The notes beneath the pieces were generated by a model that was given only the letters and a program-made list of their open reading frames with translations, did no database searches and was not told where the DNA came from. The translations under genes and the position numbers were made by a program. A stretch of 61,517 nucleotides of DNA from positions 1-61,517 of the forward strand of contig NZ_JAGGQL010000041.1 in assembly GCF_018613315.1 (NCBI RefSeq), in the 5' to 3' direction. Source of the DNA: Bacillus sp. ISL-37. GTDB taxonomy: Bacteria; Bacillota; Bacilli; Bacillales; Cytobacillaceae. Positions within the stretch are counted from its first letter, which is position 1, and every line of letters starts with the position of its first letter. Positions 37,411 to 46,028 of the stretch are shown here, piece after piece.

Positions 37411-38433
37411 ATGAATAAACGGGAATCAAAAAAGGATAAAGTGATCCTGTTTCCCGGTCTGGAAAAGCGTCTGTTGGAAAAGGGCCTGGATTATTTGAAA
37501 CAGCAAAAGTACAGGGATGCGATTCAATTTCTCGAGCAGGCATTGGAACATGATCCTGAGAATAGTGAAGTATACGTCGGCCTTGTTCTTGCTAATTATG
37601 AGGCAGGCAATACCCATCAGGCGAAGGAACTCGTGGCAGAGATGCTGCGGAGCGGGCTGGGTGATTACATACAAGTGATTGACATGTATTTAATGATCCT
37701 TGTCCAGTTGAATGAATACAGTGAAGTCGTCACTACTATCGAAGCTCTTCTGGAAGAACGGGAAATTCCTGCAGACAAGCATGAGCATTTCATCACCATG
37801 CTTGAATTTGGCAGGCGGATGCTTAATGGCGAAACAGAAGTGGAGCCCATTGAGAGGTTTGAAGAGGAACCTGGAGAGGATGAGCTTAATCTGTTTGACT
37901 ATAAGAATCCCAATGACCAGGTGATGATTGCTGCGGGCCTCGCTAAGGTAAACATAAGACCTTATATAAAAAAAATAAGGGAGTATGTCGCGTCAGAAGA
38001 TGGCCATCCTTTCTTAAAAACAATGCTGCTTAATATATTGAAAGAACAAGAGTATGCAGAAGAAACACAAATACATAAATTCGGCTGGACAGAATCGTTC
38101 AATCCTGCAAACTTACCGGAGCTGAGGGATTTTATTGAGAACAGTGGCCTGATCAAACTATTAAGCGATGAGATTGAAAGTGACGATCCTGTTTTATTCG
38201 AAAACGTCCAAAGGTTGGTCGAGCGTTATTTCTTTCTGATCTACCCATTTAAACTGCCAATCGGGCAGGTTTCGGCCTGGGCTGCTGCCTGCCATTTCAT
38301 CGCTAATGAGTATTATGGATTTGAAGATTCACTAGAGTCATTTGCTGGAATATACAACAGCCAGATTGAGGAGACAGAACAGGTTCTGGACTTTATCCGG
38401 AAGCTAGAAGAAATTTCTTACCCGATAATATAG
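37411..38433 (+). CDS. ysoA: TPR-repeat protein YsoA
   Basis: A 340-residue cytoplasmic protein. Tetratricopeptide repeats are visible in the first ~130 residues (GLDYLKQQKYRDAIQFLEQA and ALEHDPENSEVYVGLVLANY are typical helices); the rest is helical with no known catalytic motif. B. subtilis ysoA sits at the same place, between leuD and tig. ATG 37411 has AAGGCGG eight bases upstream; ATG 37405 is too close to it. It probably acts as a scaffold; function is unknown. Confidence 0.88.
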   Translation: MNKRESKKDKVILFPGLEKRLLEKGLDYLKQQKYRDAIQFLEQALEHDPENSEVYVGLVLANYEAGNTHQAKELVAEMLRSGLGDYIQVIDMYLMILVQLNEYSEVVTTIEALLEEREIPADKHEHFITMLEFGRRMLNGETEVEPIERFEEEPGEDELNLFDYKNPNDQVMIAAGLAKVNIRPYIKKIREYVASEDGHPFLKTMLLNILKEQEYAEETQIHKFGWTESFNPANLPELRDFIENSGLIKLLSDEIESDDPVLFENVQRLVERYFFLIYPFKLPIGQVSAWAAACHFIANEYYGFEDSLESFAGIYNSQIEETEQVLDFIRKLEEISYPII

Positions 38434-38442
38434 TCCAAGCTG

Positions 38443-38470
38443 TTGAAACGAAATAAACCTGTGTTATAAT
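38443..38470 (+). promoter_or_regulatory. tig promoter
   Basis: TTGAAA (38443-38448), 16-bp spacer, and an extended -10 TGTTATAAT ending at 38470. Confidence 0.8.
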
Positions 38471-38590
38471 GTAGTGGTTGTATTATGTAAAAATCATTCT
38501 ATTTTACATTTAATCTGGAATATTGCTTGGTAAACAAGGGTATTCATCGTCGAATGAAAATGACAATAGATAATTGTTGGAGGGAACTGT

Positions 38591-39880
38591 ATGTCTGCAA
38601 AAGTAGAAAAAAGAGAAGGGAACCAAACGGTTCTAACAATTGAATTAGATGCAGAAAAGGTCAACCAAGGTCTTGACGCTGCATTCAAGAAAGTCGTTAA
38701 GCAAATTAACGTACCAGGATTCCGTAAAGGAAAAATGCCTCGCCAAATGTTCGAAAAGCGTTTCGGCGTAGAGTCTTTATATCAGGATGCAATTGATATC
38801 CTTCTTCCAGAAGCATATGCAAATGCAATCGTTGAAACTGGAATCGAGCCAGTTGACCGCCCAGAAATCGATGTAGAACAAATCGAAAAGGGCAAGAGCT
38901 TAATCATCAAGGCAACTGTAACAGTTAAGCCTGAAGTGAAGCTTGGCGAGTACAAAGGACTTGAAGTAGAAGCATTCGACACAAACGTAACAGATGAAGA
39001 AGTAGAAAACGAATTGAAAGCAATGCAGGAAAAGCAGGCTGAGCTTGTTGTTAAAGAAGAAGGCACTGCTGAAAATGGCGACAGTGTTGTCATCGATTTC
39101 GAAGGATTCGTTGATGGCGAAGCTTTCGAAGGCGGCAAAGCTGAAAACTACGCACTTGAACTTGGTTCAGGTTCTTTCATCCCAGGCTTCGAAGAACAGC
39201 TAGTTGGATTAGCTACTGGCGAAGAAAAAGATGTAGAGGTTACTTTCCCTGAAGAGTACCATGCAGCTGAACTTGCTGGTAAGCCTGCAACTTTCAAAGT
39301 GAAACTTCACGAAATCAAAGGAAAAGAACTTCCAGCTCTAGATGATGAGTTCGCTAAAGATGCTGATGAAGAAGTTGAAACTTTAGAAGAGCTTAAGACA
39401 AAGATTAAAGATCGTCTTGCTCATGACAAAGCACACCAAAAAGAACACTTCGAACGTGACACTGTTGTAGAAAAAGCAGCAGCTAACGCTGAAATCGAAG
39501 TTCCTGAATCCATGATCGACACTGAAATCGACCGCATGGTAAATGAGTTCGAACAACGCTTGCAAATGCAAGGCATGAACCTTGACCTATACTACCAGTT
39601 CTCAGGTCAAGACGAAGCTGCTCTTCGCGAACAAATGAAAGAAGAAGCTGCTACACGCGTACGTGTGAACCTGACTCTTGAAGCAATCGCAAAAGCTGAA
39701 AACATCGAAGTAACTGATGAAGAAGTAAATGCAGAGCTTCAAAAGATGTCTGAAATGTACAATATGACTGCTGACCAAATCCAAGCAGCACTAGGCGGAA
39801 GCCTTGACGGAATCAAAGGCGACCTTCAATTGAAAAAAGCAGTTGATTTCCTTGTAGAAAACAGCAAAACTGTTGCATAA
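38591..39880 (+). CDS. tig: Trigger factor
   Basis: A 429-residue ribosome-bound chaperone and peptidyl-prolyl isomerase. The N-terminal ribosome-binding domain shows the signature [17 protein letters not shown]. The middle FKBP domain (about 150-245) has [14 protein letters not shown], and the C-terminal half forms the helical chaperone arms. The ribosome site TTGGAGGG precedes ATG 38591. Codon use is strongly biased, as expected for a highly expressed gene. Repeat copy D begins six bases after the stop codon. Confidence 0.97.
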   Translation: MSAKVEKREGNQTVLTIELDAEKVNQGLDAAFKKVVKQINVPGFRKGKMPRQMFEKRFGVESLYQDAIDILLPEAYANAIVETGIEPVDRPEIDVEQIEKGKSLIIKATVTVKPEVKLGEYKGLEVEAFDTNVTDEEVENELKAMQEKQAELVVKEEGTAENGDSVVIDFEGFVDGEAFEGGKAENYALELGSGSFIPGFEEQLVGLATGEEKDVEVTFPEEYHAAELAGKPATFKVKLHEIKGKELPALDDEFAKDADEEVETLEELKTKIKDRLAHDKAHQKEHFERDTVVEKAAANAEIEVPESMIDTEIDRMVNEFEQRLQMQGMNLDLYYQFSGQDEAALREQMKEEAATRVRVNLTLEAIAKAENIEVTDEEVNAELQKMSEMYNMTADQIQAALGGSLDGIKGDLQLKKAVDFLVENSKTVA

Positions 39881-39885
39881 TAATA

Positions 39886-40093
39886 GAAAAGCGGAGGCGA
39901 CTGCTTAACTCCGACAAGCGCTGCCCGCCTAAAACGCCACATCGTGTGGCTGGCGGGTCTAGCACATCGTGTGCCACGGAGGGCCTGACAGTGATGTCGT
40001 TCTTTGACTTCATTGGCAGGACCGAAGCGACTCGAGGGGCTAGGCGCTGGAGCTAGAAAATTCTCGAAGTGAAAAAAATTTACTTTCTTATTT
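39886..40093 (+). repeat. Dispersed structured repeat, copy D
   Basis: Same orientation as B and E. The second arm is CCCGCC 39924-39929 / GGCGGG 39952-39957, where B and E have CCCGAC / GTCGGG: both sides change together. It ends with the AT-rich flank (TTCTCGAAGTGAAAA...TTACTTTCTTA) also found, inverted, in A and C. It lies between tig and the first ATP-grasp gene. Confidence 0.92.
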
Positions 40094-40127
40094 CTTGAGA
40101 CAGTCTAAAAGAAAATGAGGAGAAGCT

Positions 40128-41231
40128 ATGACGCCAGCAAAATCGAAAAGCTTACCCAGCAATCCCGTCATTGCTTTGCTGACTGAAATAAAAGAAGATA
40201 ACGGACCTGACTTTGGTAAAGTCCACTCCTTTTGCGAAGAGCTTCACCAGGGAGTTTCTGAACAAGGCGGAAGTTTTTACGTATTTTCACTGAAAGGCTT
40301 TTCTGATGAAGGAGTCGAGGGCTATTCATACGATGACAATGCAGATGACTGGAAAAAAGGACTCTTTCCCTTTCCCGCTGTCATCTACAATCGGGTTTCA
40401 TCCCGAAGGACCGAAATCAGCAAAGGATTTAAGGGATTTTTAAATAAATTGGATGCTCTAGGAATAAAGATATTTAATCACCGGTTTCTTTCAAAGTGGG
40501 AAATCCATGAATCTTTATTGAAAGAAGAACATTTGCATTCGTTCATACCTGAAACACATCTATATTCCGGGAGTCAGCTCGAAACCATGCTTGGAAAGCA
40601 TGATGAGCTATACATCAAACCTGTTCATGGCAGCCAGGGACGCAATATTATCCAGGTGGCCAAAAATGACGGGATGATCAATGCATTATTATCCTCGATG
40701 CCGGGCAAGGATCTTCCGGGCTTCAAACATGTATCAGAACTGGCCCGTGCCATCAATCCCCTAGTTGGAAAACGACTATGCATCATTCAGCAGGGTGTAC
40801 AGCTATCAGAGTTAAATGGCAGAAGAATGGACTTCAGGGTCCTCTGTCATAAAAACGCACAGCAATTCTGGAAGGTTACTTCCATCGTTGCCAGAGTTTC
40901 CGCAGAGCAGTTTTTCGTATCCAATATAGCCCGCGGAGGCGAGGTCATGAAACCGGGGCATACTCTCGCTTTGATCTTTGGAAAGGAACAAGCGAGGCAT
41001 CAGTTGGCGCTGATGAAAGAGCTGGCCCTGGAGATTGCAGAAGTCATCAGCAGAAATGCTGAAGGACTCACAGCCGAGCTGGGGATTGATATTGGAATTG
41101 ATATTAAAGGCAACCTGTGGCTGATCGAAGCCAACTCCAAGCCTTCCAAAAACTTTGAAGAGCGCGGCACGAAAATAAGGCCGTCGACAAAAGCCATCAT
41201 TGACCATTGCTATGCACTTTGCCAACTATAA
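40128..41231 (+). CDS. YheC/YheD-type ATP-grasp protein, paralog 1
   Basis: A 367-residue protein of the YheC/YheD family, whose B. subtilis members are spore-coat associated. ATP-grasp elements are visible: the glycine-rich nucleotide loop YIKPVHGSQGRN near 163-174, RMDFRVL near 238 and the metal-binding end ELGIDIGID...LIEANSKPSK near 318-345. The N-terminal ~100 residues contain the family motif FPAVIYNRVSSRR. It probably ligates an amino acid or similar acid with ATP; the product is unknown. ATG 40128 follows GAGGAGAAG. It is the first of four tandem paralogs that share this layout but diverge widely. Confidence 0.88.
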   Translation: MTPAKSKSLPSNPVIALLTEIKEDNGPDFGKVHSFCEELHQGVSEQGGSFYVFSLKGFSDEGVEGYSYDDNADDWKKGLFPFPAVIYNRVSSRRTEISKGFKGFLNKLDALGIKIFNHRFLSKWEIHESLLKEEHLHSFIPETHLYSGSQLETMLGKHDELYIKPVHGSQGRNIIQVAKNDGMINALLSSMPGKDLPGFKHVSELARAINPLVGKRLCIIQQGVQLSELNGRRMDFRVLCHKNAQQFWKVTSIVARVSAEQFFVSNIARGGEVMKPGHTLALIFGKEQARHQLALMKELALEIAEVISRNAEGLTAELGIDIGIDIKGNLWLIEANSKPSKNFEERGTKIRPSTKAIIDHCYALCQL

Positions 41232-41308
41232 AAGAAAAGTGCTGCAACTGAACGCTTCTTTAAGTAAGAATTATACTTTCTTATCCCTGCACAAAAGGAG
41301 TAATGCAA

Positions 41309-42394
41309 ATGATTTCATTCGGAATGATGTCACTTTCCTTAAAAAGTGAACAAACATATTTTACCGAGATTGCCAGGAGAGCGAATCCAAACATGTTCAC
41401 CTGCTTTCGGTTCTCACCAGCTAAAATCCATCCAGTAACACAATTGGTATCGGGAGAAAAATTCGATCACAAGAAAGGCTGCTGGGTTAAGTCCGAATTT
41501 CCGCTCCCCATGATCGTTTATGACCGCTGTTTTTATACAAATGATCCTTCATCGAAGCAGGCGATGGCGATTGTGAAATGGCTCAAGAAAAAAGCGGATA
41601 TTACTTTCCTTGGAAACGGCTTGCCAAATAAATGGGCCATATACGAGGTTCTGTCGAAATCCTCCCTGTCTCCATACATCCCGAAAACGAATCTTATCGG
41701 CAGCGGAAAAGATGTAATTGCCCAGCTGGAAGAGATGAAAAAGGCAGTCTTGAAACCGATCTTCGGTTCTGGCGGCGCAGGGATTTATAAAATTGAGAAA
41801 TCAGGTGGAGAGTTTGAAGTCTCAGCTGATCCTGGCGGCAGGCTATCCACAAAAACTTTCCATTCCACCAGTGAGACAGAGGATTGGCTCGACAGCCTGT
41901 TCAGTAAAAAAGAGTATATGATGCAGCCTTACCTAGAACTGTCTGATACGCAAAATTGCCCTTTTGACATAAGAGTGCTGCTGCAAAAGGATCATGAAGA
42001 AAAATGGATTGTGCGCGGCAAGGGAGTCCGCCGCGGCAGCAAGGATGGAATCCTTTCGAACTTACATGCCGGCGGAGAAATCTTGCCATTTGAAGAGTAT
42101 ACGAATTCACTGAATATCCGTTCAAGAAGATTCATTTTACACGAATTGGAAGAAATTATCTCGAAGCTGCCCGGTATCCTTGAAGCATCTTTCCCTCGGC
42201 TTTTTGAGCTGGGTGTAGATATTGGTGTATCAAAGGACCATGCCCTGTGGGTGCTTGATACAAATTCAAAGCCCGGCAGAAAAGTCATTGCTTCCACAAA
42301 TCCGGACCTGAAAGAGGTGCTATATAATGCACCGCTTGAATATGCCAGAGTCCTTTCGGAGATTCTGCCAGAAAGAGAGGAACAGCACTTATGA
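41309..42394 (+). CDS. YheC/YheD-type ATP-grasp protein, paralog 2
   Basis: A 361-residue family member. The pattern repeats with variations: FPLPMIVYDRCF in the N-terminal domain, a nucleotide loop VLKPIFGSGGAGIYKI, DIRVLLQKDH and ELGVDIGVSKDHALWVLDTNSKPGRK. The expected Glu of the usual LxEANSKP motif is replaced by Asp (VLDTNSKPG), which may affect metal binding. ATG 41309 is eight bases after AAAGGAG; an ATG at 41303 is too close. It is translationally coupled to the next gene by ATGA. Confidence 0.87.
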   Translation: MISFGMMSLSLKSEQTYFTEIARRANPNMFTCFRFSPAKIHPVTQLVSGEKFDHKKGCWVKSEFPLPMIVYDRCFYTNDPSSKQAMAIVKWLKKKADITFLGNGLPNKWAIYEVLSKSSLSPYIPKTNLIGSGKDVIAQLEEMKKAVLKPIFGSGGAGIYKIEKSGGEFEVSADPGGRLSTKTFHSTSETEDWLDSLFSKKEYMMQPYLELSDTQNCPFDIRVLLQKDHEEKWIVRGKGVRRGSKDGILSNLHAGGEILPFEEYTNSLNIRSRRFILHELEEIISKLPGILEASFPRLFELGVDIGVSKDHALWVLDTNSKPGRKVIASTNPDLKEVLYNAPLEYARVLSEILPEREEQHL

Positions 42395-43758
42395 GAAAAA
42401 AATATCCTGTTGAAGTCATCTCACACTCCAAGCAACTAGTCTTTGTACCTGCTGATTTGACACATAACAAGGAAATCAATAAAATCGCGTTTGGCAACAA
42501 GGTGGTTGATGTTACATGTGCTCCTCATCCTAAGGGAAGAAATGTGATAGTCCTGAGTAATGATGTGCAGAAGGAGCTCTCGATGCCTGATTTATCAACT
42601 TCATTGCATATTTTTATCGATCAGCATACATTGTTTATCGGGCCCCTGATAGGCATTCTGACGTCTGGATTCACACCTTTCCCTTTGAGACCGATTGGTG
42701 AGAGGTCCATGTTCTTCGCCAAACTGCTTTCGGTCAATAAATCTGTAGGTGCCCTTCCCTTCGTCTTTGGCGAGGAACACATCGACTGGGATCAAGGATT
42801 GATCGAGGGTTATTTCTTTGTCGATGGGGGCTGGATGAAAATTAAGGTTCCCTTTCCCAATGTTGTATACGACCGTCTACCTAACAGGCGCACCGAAAGA
42901 AAATCTGAACTTCGCAGCCTGAAGTCCAGGATGCAGACCGATTATTTGATTCCATGGTATAATCCGGGCTTTTTCAGCAAGCTGGATGTATTTGAGCGTC
43001 TGCAGCAGGACGAACGTGCAGTAGAGTATTTGCCTGAAACACATCAATTTTCTTCTTTTTCCGTAATTGAAAGAATGCTTTCAAACTATGGAAACGTCTA
43101 TGTCAAACCGGCTAATGGAAGTCTTGGACTGGGAATCCACCAAATTCTATTTGATAAGCACAATGGCTATTATTATTGCCGTTACCGCGACCAGGAGGGC
43201 ATTAATAAGTTAACCAGGTTTGAAAGTCTTGAAAAGTTAATGAAGAAGGTTTTTTACAAGCGAAATCTTTCCCAGATGATTGTCCAGCAGGGGATAAGCC
43301 TGCTTAGATCCGAAAAAAGACTCATTGATTTCAGGGTTCATACAAATAAAGATGAATACGGTCAGTGGCAAGTAGCAGCGATCGCCGCAAAAATTGCCGG
43401 CCAGGGCAGCGTGACCACCCATGTGAACAATGGAGGAGTCGTTAAATCCCTTGATGAATTGTTTGAAGACAGGACCGAGAGAGAGCTTTGTGAGAAGAAA
43501 CTTTCTGAAGCATCTCTGCTCCTAAGTTCCATTTTGGAAAAGAATATGGAAGGTATCATAGGAGAGATTGGTTTTGACTTAGGAATCGATAAATCAGGAA
43601 GAGTTTGGCTCTTTGAAGCCAACTCAAAGCCTGGACGGTCGATCTTTAAGCATCCAAAGCTAAAGAATTTCGATCTACTCACGAGAAAGCTGTCTCTATC
43701 TTTCGGCATTTTTTTAGCTGAAAAAGCCATTACGGCACCTGAGGATATTTTCAAATGA
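42391..43758 (+). CDS. yheD: YheD-like ATP-grasp protein, paralog 3
   Basis: A 455-residue protein matching the length and layout of B. subtilis YheD. About 90 extra N-terminal residues form a separate small domain before the family core (IGPLIGILTSG). The core has FPNVVYDRLPNRRTE, YVKPANGSLGLGIHQI, LIDFRVHTNKD, HVNNGGVV and EIGFDLGIDKSGRVWLFEANSKPG, so the ATP and metal sites look intact. It overlaps both neighbours by ATGA, making the last three genes one coupled unit. Confidence 0.88.
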   Translation: MRKKYPVEVISHSKQLVFVPADLTHNKEINKIAFGNKVVDVTCAPHPKGRNVIVLSNDVQKELSMPDLSTSLHIFIDQHTLFIGPLIGILTSGFTPFPLRPIGERSMFFAKLLSVNKSVGALPFVFGEEHIDWDQGLIEGYFFVDGGWMKIKVPFPNVVYDRLPNRRTERKSELRSLKSRMQTDYLIPWYNPGFFSKLDVFERLQQDERAVEYLPETHQFSSFSVIERMLSNYGNVYVKPANGSLGLGIHQILFDKHNGYYYCRYRDQEGINKLTRFESLEKLMKKVFYKRNLSQMIVQQGISLLRSEKRLIDFRVHTNKDEYGQWQVAAIAAKIAGQGSVTTHVNNGGVVKSLDELFEDRTERELCEKKLSEASLLLSSILEKNMEGIIGEIGFDLGIDKSGRVWLFEANSKPGRSIFKHPKLKNFDLLTRKLSLSFGIFLAEKAITAPEDIFK

Positions 43759-44939
43759 TTCTCCGCTATAATGCTGAATCGAAGGAATGGACACATGAAG
43801 CCAAAGCTGGCGAAAAATACAGCTTTGGCTTTAATAGAATCATCGTCCCTGCCGCTTCATCAGAGTCACTCCCGGAGAGCAGCCAACAGTTTTCATTGAA
43901 AAACAAGCAGGAAAATATCGGACCGTTGGTTGGGATCATGACCTCAATGAGCAGGAACATGTCCCTTTCCGGCAATGGTTCCTTGTTTCAGGCACTTCAG
44001 AGAGAGATGCTGAAACGGAATGGATTGATTGTCGTCTTTCCTCCTGAAACCATCGTCAAAGATGGACTCACCGGGTTCGTATTTCTGCCTGATGCTCGAA
44101 AATGGATTCCTGTGAGAACACCCCTGCCTCATCTTGTTTTCAATCGTGTCCCCTTCCGGAAAGCAGAGCAACAGCCAGCCTTTAAAGATGCCGTGAACTA
44201 CCTGACCGCGCTCGGAATCCCATTTTTCAATCCTGCCTTTATCAATAAAAACAAGCTATACTCACTATTTGCCAGACATCCACAGTTAAGAAAGCTAATG
44301 CCTGAAAGCATTGCTGTGAAATCGATGATCCAATTAGCCGCCTTCCTTGATAAGCATGAGGGCATCTATCTGAAGCCCGCTTCATCTTCTAAAGGAATCG
44401 GCATATTCCGGCTCCGGCAAAAAAACGGGCAAATCGAATTCGATAGCCATTCACATCGCCATCTTTATCCTGGCATAAAGGAATTCTGGAAGGTCAAATC
44501 CAGGCAGTTGTTAAGATACGAGTACATTGCCCAGAAAGAAGTCATACCGACAGCAATCGATGGCAAACGATTTGATTTTCGCGTCCATGCCCATGACGGA
44601 CCAGATGGGTACGAAGTGACTGGAATCGGCATCCGCCAATCCCGGAAGCAGGACCTGACCACCCATCTGCCCAACGGAGGAATCATGCTCCCCTATATCA
44701 TGGTTAAGAATGAGATGCATGATCGATTCTTCGACTGGGCCGTAAAAGAAATCGGACAGCTGCTTACAGAAGAGTTAGGCTATTTTGGGGAATTCTCCAT
44801 CGATGCCGGAATCACTGAAAAAGGCCATTATGTGATTTATGAAGTGAATTCAAAACCAATGAGCTTCGACGAACCACAGATTGAGGAAAAAAGAATCACC
44901 GCTCTCGTGGACTTATTTTTCAGGAAAACAGGGTTTTGA
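43755..44939 (+). CDS. yheC: YheC-like ATP-grasp protein, paralog 4
   Basis: A 394-residue member with an N-terminal segment before GPLVGIMTSMS, PLPHLVFNRVPFRKAE, the nucleotide loop YLKPASSSKGIGIFRL, RFDFRVHAHDG and a terminal GEFSIDAGITEKGHYVIYEVNSKPM. The last motif has Val where the others have Ala or Thr. ATGA coupling to the preceding gene and a terminator 27 bases downstream mark it as the end of the ATP-grasp operon. The yheD-yheC-yheE grouping is also known from B. subtilis. Confidence 0.87.
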   Translation: MILRYNAESKEWTHEAKAGEKYSFGFNRIIVPAASSESLPESSQQFSLKNKQENIGPLVGIMTSMSRNMSLSGNGSLFQALQREMLKRNGLIVVFPPETIVKDGLTGFVFLPDARKWIPVRTPLPHLVFNRVPFRKAEQQPAFKDAVNYLTALGIPFFNPAFINKNKLYSLFARHPQLRKLMPESIAVKSMIQLAAFLDKHEGIYLKPASSSKGIGIFRLRQKNGQIEFDSHSHRHLYPGIKEFWKVKSRQLLRYEYIAQKEVIPTAIDGKRFDFRVHAHDGPDGYEVTGIGIRQSRKQDLTTHLPNGGIMLPYIMVKNEMHDRFFDWAVKEIGQLLTEELGYFGEFSIDAGITEKGHYVIYEVNSKPMSFDEPQIEEKRITALVDLFFRKTGF

Positions 44940-44965
44940 TGCAAATTCCTTGGAACAGCTATTGT

Positions 44966-44994
44966 GGGCCGCAATGAAACGCGGCTCCTTTTTT
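44966..44994 (+). terminator. Terminator of the ATP-grasp operon
   Basis: GGGCCGC pairs with GCGGCTC (one G-T) around an 8-nt loop, followed by T6. Confidence 0.85.
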
Positions 44995-45099
44995 AGTTTC
45001 TCTATACTTCTCCCTCATTTCAACAAGGGTTTATCTGCACTTCTTCTTGCTTGAATACTATATAATAATGAAAAAGACATTTTCACAGGGGGAATCAAA

Positions 45100-45312
45100 T
45101 TGATTACTCATTTCCAGTTCAAATCATTATTCGAAAATAAGGATATGCCCGGCTGGCATTTTTCATTTTATTTTAAAAAGCAGAAGTTTACGGGAATCTA
45201 TCATCAAAACGGAGATATCGAGTGGACTTCTGAGGAGCCATCCGACGAGCATATTCATCAGTTGAAAGAACAAATCCACGAGCTGATGCTCTTCCATGTA
45301 TATGACAAATAA
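45100..45312 (+). CDS. yheE: YheE family protein (DUF5342)
   Basis: A 70-residue soluble protein matching the small YheE family, which accompanies yheC/yheD in Bacillus. It contains the aromatic-rich WHFSFYFKKQKFTGIYHQNG segment. The start codon is TTG 45100, with CAGGGGGA at the right distance. The function is unknown; a TATAAT at 45061 suggests its own promoter, separate from the ATP-grasp operon. Confidence 0.8.
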   Translation: MITHFQFKSLFENKDMPGWHFSFYFKKQKFTGIYHQNGDIEWTSEEPSDEHIHQLKEQIHELMLFHVYDK

Positions 45313-45371
45313 GGTGTATGTTTTTCTCCTTTTCCGGAATTCTAAGCTTAAAAACGTTGAAGGAGGATATC

Positions 45372-45557
45372 ATGAAACAAAAACGGAGCAAGAAGTTTGC
45401 TGAAGACTTGCAATATGAGGGACGGGACGAAGTTTACGTCGATGTTGACCGGATGATCAATGAAGGCATGGCCGGCGGTACTGTGCATAGATTGGACGGT
45501 ACACCCAATATCGATGAAAGCCATGACTTTCACCCAGAAGATCCACCTAACGAATGA
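45372..45557 (+). CDS. Small conserved-type hydrophilic protein
   Basis: A 61-residue protein I do not recognise. It begins with a basic stretch (KQKRSKKF) and continues acidic, with EVYVDVDRMINEGMAGG and a His/Asp/Pro-rich tail. The start at 45372 follows a perfect AGGAGGAT; the frame extends upstream without a site. It has no membrane segment or signal. It follows yheE by 59 bases and ends just before a bidirectional terminator. Coding is supported by the ribosome site and its terminator. Confidence 0.7.
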   Translation: MKQKRSKKFAEDLQYEGRDEVYVDVDRMINEGMAGGTVHRLDGTPNIDESHDFHPEDPPNE

Positions 45558-45558
45558 A

Positions 45559-45612
45559 AAGCAGAAAAAAAGACACCACATCCTAAAAGGATGCTGGTGT
45601 CTTATCTGCTTT
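45559..45612. terminator. Bidirectional terminator between convergent genes
   Basis: An extended hairpin built from AAGCAGA...TCTGCTT, AGACACCA...TGGTGTCT and CATCC...GGATG is flanked by A and T runs. It overlaps the last codons of the minus-strand repressor gene. Confidence 0.85.
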
Positions 45613-45862
45613 TTACAATCATATTTACTGCTTCTTTGATCGCTTCGTCGGCATCTTTGCCTTCCTGAGCTGCTTCAGTGATGCAAGATTCAAGGTTCTT
45701 AGCGACGATGAAACCAATCGCGCGGTCTACTGCGGAACGGACAGCTGATAATTGGGTAACAACATCCTTGCAGTGGTTTTCTTCTTCCATCATGCGAATG
45801 ACTCCGCGTACCTGGCCTTCTAATCGCTTCAAACGATTTTTCATTTCTGTTGTGTATTCCAT
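45602..45862 (-). CDS. CstR-type metal-insensitive persulfide sensor (CsoR/FrmR family repressor)
   Basis: An 86-residue all-helical repressor of the DUF156 family. Cys31 (in NHCKDVV) and Cys60 (in NLESC) are at exactly the positions used by CstR. The residue four before Cys60 is Asn56, not the His that copper-binding CsoR proteins use. This pattern predicts sensing of reactive sulfur species rather than copper. No sulfurtransferase or persulfide dioxygenase gene is adjacent, so its targets must be elsewhere or it regulates itself. It has a probable operator upstream at 45880. Confidence 0.85.
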   Translation of the reverse strand: MEYTTEMKNRLKRLEGQVRGVIRMMEEENHCKDVVTQLSAVRSAVDRAIGFIVAKNLESCITEAAQEGKDADEAIKEAVNMIVKSR

Positions 45863-45879
45863 TTCCTACACCTCTCTCT

Positions 45880-45907
45880 TACGGTACCCCGTATTGTATC
45901 TATTATA
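45880..45907 (-). promoter_or_regulatory. Promoter and operator of the CstR-like gene
   Basis: On the minus strand, an extended -10 (TGGTATAAT, TATAAT at 45907-45902) precedes an inverted repeat TACGG-n4-CCGTA at 45880-45893, GC-rich at its centre. Its place between -10 and ribosome site fits autorepression. Confidence 0.6.
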
Positions 45908-46028
45908 CCAGCATTTTTTCCTTTTTTCTACCAGTTATAACTCTCTGCACGAATTAACATTTAAAAGCTACACCTGTTATAATAAAAGATATGTCAGCTT
46001 TTATCAAATTAAATCTGAGGATACTTAT

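Noticed and set aside
41250-41285. Sixth copy of the dispersed repeat
   Set aside because: Only an AATTATACTTTCTTA-like word resembles the AT-rich flank; no structured core follows.
45678-46028. Long N-terminal extension of the YxkF-like protein
   Set aside because: It runs antisense through the CstR-like gene and its promoter; the family-like sequence starts at 46029.
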